Below, piece by piece: positions 59,873-64,000 of a stretch of 64,000 nt of DNA (position 1 is the stretch's first letter; each line of letters begins with the position of its first letter). The DNA comes from an uncultured Ruminococcus sp. (GTDB lineage: Bacteria > Bacillota > Clostridia > Oscillospirales > Acutalibacteraceae), in assembly GCA_958403905.1 (NCBI GenBank), contig CATXZD010000003.1, forward strand, positions 124,001 to 188,000, written 5' to 3'. The translations under genes were made by a program, and so were the position numbers. Under the pieces are notes generated by a model. The model did not search any database. It was given only the letters and a program-made list of their open reading frames with translations, and was not told the DNA's origin.

Positions 59873-60297
59873 CATTTTTTAAAAAGATTTTTTGAATAGG
59901 AAAAATAGATGTCAAAGCGGAATTTATGCAAACATACAGGATTTGAACCTCTGAAAAAGCGTTTTAAAGTATATTATATATATCTCAAAACTTCATATTG
60001 TACGACAGAGTCAATTTATAGAAATATAAAGTTATGCTGCCGAAGCTATAACCGCTTTTTTGACTGTAATTATAGAACAAATTGGCATTACAGATATGGC
60101 GGGTATCTGCCTTACGGATAAGGTGATTTTTGTTCAGGATTATTATTGCTATTGGGATTTGCTGAGTATGACCCTAAAAACACAGGGAAAAAGACATTGT
60201 TACGTAGAGTAATAGTGTTGTTACAGATGGTATATTGCTTTTGACGGTGCTACGGATTACATTGGATACATCAAAGCAATAAAGGAGGTCATTAACA
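59873..60297. other. Non-coding stretch between tRNA-Gln and the XRE gene
   Basis: About 425 bases with no gene I can support. A 70-codon plus-strand frame at 59909 has no ribosome site and an implausible composition. Irregular composition suggests decayed inserted DNA. Confidence 0.5.
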
Positions 60298-60888
60298 ATG
60301 ACATTAGGCGAAAAATTAAAAGAAGCAAGAAAACAGGCTGCCCTTTCTCAGGAACAGCTATCAGAAAAGCTGGGTATCTCCCGTTCTGCTGTTGCAAAAT
60401 GGGAAACCGACAAAGGAATCCCAGATGTTGATAATCTGAAAGCGTTATCTCAACTTTTAGGGGTAAGCATTGACTATCTGCTGGACAATGGCGAAAATTT
60501 GGACAAATCGGTAATTAAGGAGCAGATTGACTTATCTCAATATAAGGGAGGAAACCGCAGAGAGAAAAAGGACAGATGTGTCCGTGAGAAATATCCCGAT
60601 GCTAAAATCAATCCGCTGCTGGCAAAAGAAAAGCTGACAAAGGGGCAGCGTATCTTTGACAACCTGCTCGGTATATTTACACCAGCTGGTTTCGGTATTC
60701 CGGACATTAGCAATAGCTTAAAAAATACAGATAAACAGTATTATTTGGTTGAACAATGCAACAAACAGTTTCTTGTACTCGTTACCGACGAATTTATTGA
60801 GAGCCGTGAACTGGTGCAGAAGCATTACGAAGGAAAGTTTGAAATCGGTGAAATGATATTTACAAAATGCACCTATGAAGTAAAATAA
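60298..60888 (+). CDS. XRE-family transcriptional regulator
   Basis: A 196-residue protein with an N-terminal HTH_3 domain (LGEKLKEARKQAALSQEQLS and LGISRSAVAKWETDKGIPD) and a C-terminal region with no recognised family. AAAGGAGG site. Reading continues in frame past the TAA for 57 more codons with protein-like composition (QKVDEIIKETNGSVACKFKL start), so the gene may once have been longer. It lies alone in what looks like an inserted segment beside tRNA-Gln. Confidence 0.8.
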   Translation: MTLGEKLKEARKQAALSQEQLSEKLGISRSAVAKWETDKGIPDVDNLKALSQLLGVSIDYLLDNGENLDKSVIKEQIDLSQYKGGNRREKKDRCVREKYPDAKINPLLAKEKLTKGQRIFDNLLGIFTPAGFGIPDISNSLKNTDKQYYLVEQCNKQFLVLVTDEFIESRELVQKHYEGKFEIGEMIFTKCTYEVK

Positions 60889-61222
60889 CAGAAAGTCGAT
60901 GAAATTATTAAGGAGACAAACGGGTCTGTTGCATGTAAATTTAAACTTCGGAAGATACAGTCCGTAAAAGTGCTGTCAAGCACCGCCGCTGTAATCGACA
61001 TACCAAATGCACATAACACAAAATATTTGATTATTTTTATCCTTAGGCAAAAGCGTAATTGACCGTAATATGAGATATAGTGGATGTTTGAAATTTTACC
61101 ATCAATATTAAGTAGTATAAGACTTGAAGAAATTGCAACTTTAAATTAACAACTTTAATTTGTAGGTTCAAGTCCAAATTAAATTTTTAAAGTGACATCT
61201 CTTTCGTAACCTATTGACAGTG
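60889..61222. other. Non-coding stretch after the XRE gene
   Basis: Contains the 57-codon in-frame extension of the XRE gene up to a TGA at 61060, then AT-rich sequence. No independent start signals. Near its right end GTGACATCTCTTTCGTAACC mirrors GGGTAACAAAAAAGATGTCACCC found at 59820, an imperfect inverted repeat. Confidence 0.5.
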
Positions 61223-61223
61223 T

Positions 61224-61266
61224 GACGCTGGACCCAATTCGTTCTTTGGGTTCAGCGTTATTTTTA
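61224..61266 (+). terminator. Intrinsic terminator
   Basis: GACGCTGGACCCAA and TTGGGTTCAGCGTT arms (one mismatch) around TTCGTTCT, followed by ATTTTTA. Confidence 0.75.
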
Positions 61267-61318
61267 TACTTTGCGGCTAAGAGTAAGCTACAGCTTTTCG
61301 TTCACCACTAAGATAGTT

Positions 61319-61358
61319 AAATGTCCCGAACACGTAATGTGTATTCGGGACATTTTTA
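61319..61358 (-). terminator. Terminator of the ClC gene
   Basis: AAATGTCCCGAA and TTCGGGACATTT arms with a T tract; it lies 35 bases after the ClC stop on the minus strand. Confidence 0.75.
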
Positions 61359-61392
61359 AAAGTATCAAATAGCACTGTAACTGTTTATGTTA

Positions 61393-62607
61393 TTATTTCG
61401 TCAACAAAATTTTCGGAGTTTCAATAATTTTTGCCGCTATAGCTGTAAAAAGCATAATCGGAATTAATTTGACAGGGAAAACGATCATTAACAACAGTAC
61501 AGTTGCAAGAGGCTTTTTCAATGTGTGACCGACAAGAGCGGTGGTAACAATGCTTGCACTGAAAACTATATCAATACCCAATATCAGGCTCATTGCACAG
61601 CCAATGCTGATTCCGCAGAAAATAATAGGGAAGAAGTGACCGCCTTTTAAGCCGGAGTCAATGCATATATTAGTCAAGAGCAACTTTACTACTGAAATGA
61701 CAATCAGCATTACAGCGCCGATTGTTTCAGCTTCGCTTATTACCACACCCATCTGGTGCTCTCCCGAAAACATTGTCAAGGGCAAAATTGTTCCCGAAAT
61801 TCCAAGCAATAAGCCACCTACAGCTCCTCTGATGATTGTGTATTTTTTAAATTTTTGTTCAAGTGAAAAAGTGAGCTTTTTAAAAAGAAAATATAGGTAT
61901 CCTGCTAAAATTCCGATTGCAGCCAGAGGAATTGCGTAAAGATACTGCCACAAATCTACTTTTTCAGTTCCAAGGCTTTCCAATCCTGTTTTTCCTCCGA
62001 ACAGATTTCCTAACAGGATAAACACACCAAACGAGCTTAGAATTGCCGTAAAGTATAGAACAATTTTAGAAGTTTTCGGCAGGACAACATCTTTGTCAGA
62101 CTCAATAGGTTCAATAAAGCCAAACAGTGGAGAATGAAAAATCGAGCCAAGAGTTGCGCTCATTCCGATTTGCGTCAACTCTTTAACCTCTTTGAAATAC
62201 AGCTTTAGTTTATCTCCGACCCAAGAACATAGCCCTGCTATAACGCCTGTAAGACCAGCCTCAGGACCGATGCTTGCTCCTGAAATAAGAGGAAGCAGTG
62301 CTGAAATAATCGTTGAAAAAATATTATTGTAGGGATATCGGCCTGTCTTTTTTACTTTGCCCAAAACTGTGCCTAACTCCTCGGGATAATCACCGAATTT
62401 CTTTTTCCATAGTCCAATCAAAAGTCCCCCTACTGCGCACACTAAAATGGTATAAAGAGGAAAATCAATTTTTGATGGGATAAAATCCCAAATAAATTCA
62501 ATACCAAGATTCATTATTCTGAGGAATGCCCAGATAATCGCACCGACAATTGAACCTAAAACTACGGTATACAACAAAAGCAAAACGTTATTTTTAATTT
62601 TTTTCAA
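61393..62607 (-). CDS. ClC-family chloride channel/transporter
   Basis: About 404 residues from TTG 62607, seven bases after GGAGG. It has ten or more membrane helices and ClC-like motifs: a GASIGPEAGLTGVIAGL segment (GxxxGPE) and GLKGGHFFPIIFCGISIGCA (GGxFxP-like). No C-terminal CBS domains are present, as in short bacterial ClC proteins. Confidence 0.85.
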   Translation of the reverse strand: MKKIKNNVLLLLYTVVLGSIVGAIIWAFLRIMNLGIEFIWDFIPSKIDFPLYTILVCAVGGLLIGLWKKKFGDYPEELGTVLGKVKKTGRYPYNNIFSTIISALLPLISGASIGPEAGLTGVIAGLCSWVGDKLKLYFKEVKELTQIGMSATLGSIFHSPLFGFIEPIESDKDVVLPKTSKIVLYFTAILSSFGVFILLGNLFGGKTGLESLGTEKVDLWQYLYAIPLAAIGILAGYLYFLFKKLTFSLEQKFKKYTIIRGAVGGLLLGISGTILPLTMFSGEHQMGVVISEAETIGAVMLIVISVVKLLLTNICIDSGLKGGHFFPIIFCGISIGCAMSLILGIDIVFSASIVTTALVGHTLKKPLATVLLLMIVFPVKLIPIMLFTAIAAKIIETPKILLTK

Positions 62608-62707
62608 AACTCTGCCTCCGAATTTTCTATTACATTTACTATTATACATTATAATCTTTTGAAAGAAAAGACGGACGGAGAATAATATTTTTTAATTTAC
62701 TATAAAA

Positions 62708-62746
62708 ATTTTAGTATGTTATTTTAGTATGTTATTTTAGTATGTT
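62708..62746. repeat. Three exact tandem copies of a 13-bp unit
   Basis: The unit ATTTTAGTATGTT occurs three times in succession in the divergent gap between the ClC gene and the next secreted protein. It may be a slippage-prone or regulatory repeat. Confidence 0.8.
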
Positions 62747-62916
62747 ATTTGTTAAATGTTCCTTGTAAATCTAAAAATAGTAATTTATATCACTTGATTT
62801 TGTTTTTGTTTATAAAAAGTATGGCAAAAATTTGTTTAGTATTATAGTTGTTTTACTTATTTTTAATTGGTATAATATTACTGTAAAAGAAAAATGGAAA
62901 ATATGGAGGTAATATT

Positions 62917-64000
62917 ATGAAAAAAAGAATAATATCGGTGATTTTGTCGATGGCTATAGTAATTTCCTGTCTTGTGTCAATCACTTCTTTCAGCGCATTT
63001 GCAGAAGAAACAAATGAGGAGTGCGTGTACACCATAGCAGGCAACAAAGAGGAAATTTTCGGTCTTATCTGGTATAAATACATTACAAAAGATAACACAA
63101 TGCAAAAGTCGGGTGATGTATATGTATACGAACTGAAAGACGTTCAGGTTCAGACAAATATTAAATTTTCGATTGTTGAGCATTTGCCCAACGGTCAAAC
63201 TCATGAATACGGTAATGGCCCGAAATATCACGGTAATTTTGATATTTATTCGGAATTCAGAGTTGCAAAATCTTGCGACGTAACAATCACATTTAATCCC
63301 GAAACAAAAGAAATCAAGGTTTTAGGTGACGGTGTAAGAGAAATCAAAAGCGATACCTACAGAGTTTATGCGTACAGTTATTGTTCTGATACATTTGGAA
63401 CAACACGAGAAAATCCTTATCCTCTTGAAAACGAAATGACTCTCGGTGATGATGGAGTGTATTCTGTTACCTTTAAGGATGTACAGCCCGAGCAAGACTT
63501 AAAAATCAATGTGTTTGAAGAATCTTACGGTGACAATATAACCGGATTTTACGGCTATAATTACTGCGGAATTGACGTTGTAACCCCTTGTGACGTTACG
63601 GTTTATTTTAAGAAAAATCCGCGTGACCTTGAAGATTCAAAAATCTGGGCAGAGGGTGAAGGAGTTATTATCAGAACAAAGCCGTTAATATATGGTTTGT
63701 ATATTTGCGGCTTTGATTTAGGCTTTGAAGCGTCCGATAAAAATAAAATGACTCAGGCAGACGACTATATTTATCAGTACAGAGCGGATAATCTTAATCC
63801 CGAAAGCGATTATAGATTCAATATTTATAATATTGATTCATGCAATAATTTAATTGACAGTTGGAACGGTAATTTTGAATATAATCCGGCTGAGTTTGGT
63901 GTAGACAAGAAAGCGATGTCTTATCCTAACCAGTATGAATTTTCAGATATGTATTTTAAAGTTCCTTACGATAACGCAAGCGTACTGATTACCCTTGACC
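62917..64000 (+). CDS. Secreted repeat protein, C-terminus cut by window end
   Basis: ATG 62917 follows GGAGGT. The first 29 or so residues are a signal peptide (MKKRIISVILSMAIVIS start, FAEE cleavage region). At least 330 residues follow without a stop, arranged in about three beta-rich modules. The first ends FNPETKEIKVLGDGV, the second has the parallel segment CDVTVYFKKNPRD, and each has a GDVYVYELKDVQ or GVYSVTFKDVQ strand. Composition and repeats resemble extracellular modules of Ruminococcus, but no family was recognised. Confidence 0.75.
   Translation, partial: MKKRIISVILSMAIVISCLVSITSFSAFAEETNEECVYTIAGNKEEIFGLIWYKYITKDNTMQKSGDVYVYELKDVQVQTNIKFSIVEHLPNGQTHEYGNGPKYHGNFDIYSEFRVAKSCDVTITFNPETKEIKVLGDGVREIKSDTYRVYAYSYCSDTFGTTRENPYPLENEMTLGDDGVYSVTFKDVQPEQDLKINVFEESYGDNITGFYGYNYCGIDVVTPCDVTVYFKKNPRDLEDSKIWAEGEGVIIRTKPLIYGLYICGFDLGFEASDKNKMTQADDYIYQYRADNLNPESDYRFNIYNIDSCNNLIDSWNGNFEYNPAEFGVDKKAMSYPNQYEFSDMYFKVPYDNASVLITLD

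Noticed and set aside
59909..60121. 70-codon plus-strand frame after tRNA-Gln
   Set aside because: Composition is implausible (many Tyr, Cys and Arg), there is no ribosome site, and it lies in apparently decayed DNA.

Overview
The window looks like the chromosome of a low-GC Gram-positive gut bacterium of the Ruminococcaceae/Oscillospiraceae type. Supporting signs are AAGGAGG-type ribosome sites, sigma-A promoters (TTGACA-17-TATAAT), TTG starts, dockerin and Big2 domains, sortase anchors, and a typical clostridial housekeeping gene order. No species can be named from the sequence alone.

Region 1 (1 to about 34,161) is the right-hand part of an integrative conjugative element (ICE). Most of its genes lie on the minus strand, starting with a tyrosine integrase beside a tRNA 3' fragment (34137-34161, probably tRNA-Gly). 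The left end is outside the window. In minus-strand order the element carries: integrase; a small protein; an ArdC-like antirestriction protein fused to pentapeptide repeats; ParA and ParB; two dockerin proteins (a BspA-like LRR protein and a Big2/GH25 lysozyme); small acidic and Cys-rich proteins; a lipoprotein; a surface-pilus cassette (thioester/Cna-B adhesin, Big2 protein, pilin, class C sortase); a type I toxin-antitoxin module; a type IV secretion set (VirB2-, VirB6-, VirB3/PrgI- and VirB4-like proteins, a CHAP hydrolase, a lipoprotein); ribbon-helix-helix proteins; a relaxase fused to Sel1 repeats; a toprim-type protein; the VirD4 coupling protein; and a two-winged-helix replication initiator beside an inverted-repeat-rich non-coding region. 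Two AT-rich genes on the plus strand have their own promoters.

The least explained signals in the ICE are: (a) eight dispersed copies of a 17-bp palindrome TGTCCCTC-N-GAGGGACA, plus one related hairpin, nearly all just upstream of ribosome sites and one inside parB; (b) a convergent two-promoter module at 14990-15271 that encodes a 23-residue hydrophobic peptide whose ribosome site is sequestered in a hairpin, with an antisense RNA sharing its terminator; (c) several domain fusions and secreted dockerin proteins carried by a conjugative element.

Region 2 (34.1-34.4 kb) is a junction where the tRNA 3' end and its terminator occur twice, 189 bp apart.

Region 3 (34.4-59.3 kb) is chromosomal backbone: SMI1/KNR4, DUF3267, VOC and 2H-phosphoesterase genes, rpmB, a site-2 protease, scpAB, DUF2953, ytfJ, two D,D-carboxypeptidases, a pseudouridine synthase, a transcarboxylase-like set (carboxyltransferase, biotin carrier, OadA), metY, ispD-ispF, pgi, maf, trpF, a LytTR regulator, rpsF-ssb-rpsR, ilvE and an AAA/CYTH protein.

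Region 4 (59.4-64 kb) holds four tRNAs (Arg, His, Lys, Gln), a small XRE-regulator segment that looks like a decayed insertion, a ClC transporter, and the start of a secreted repeat protein running off the window end.
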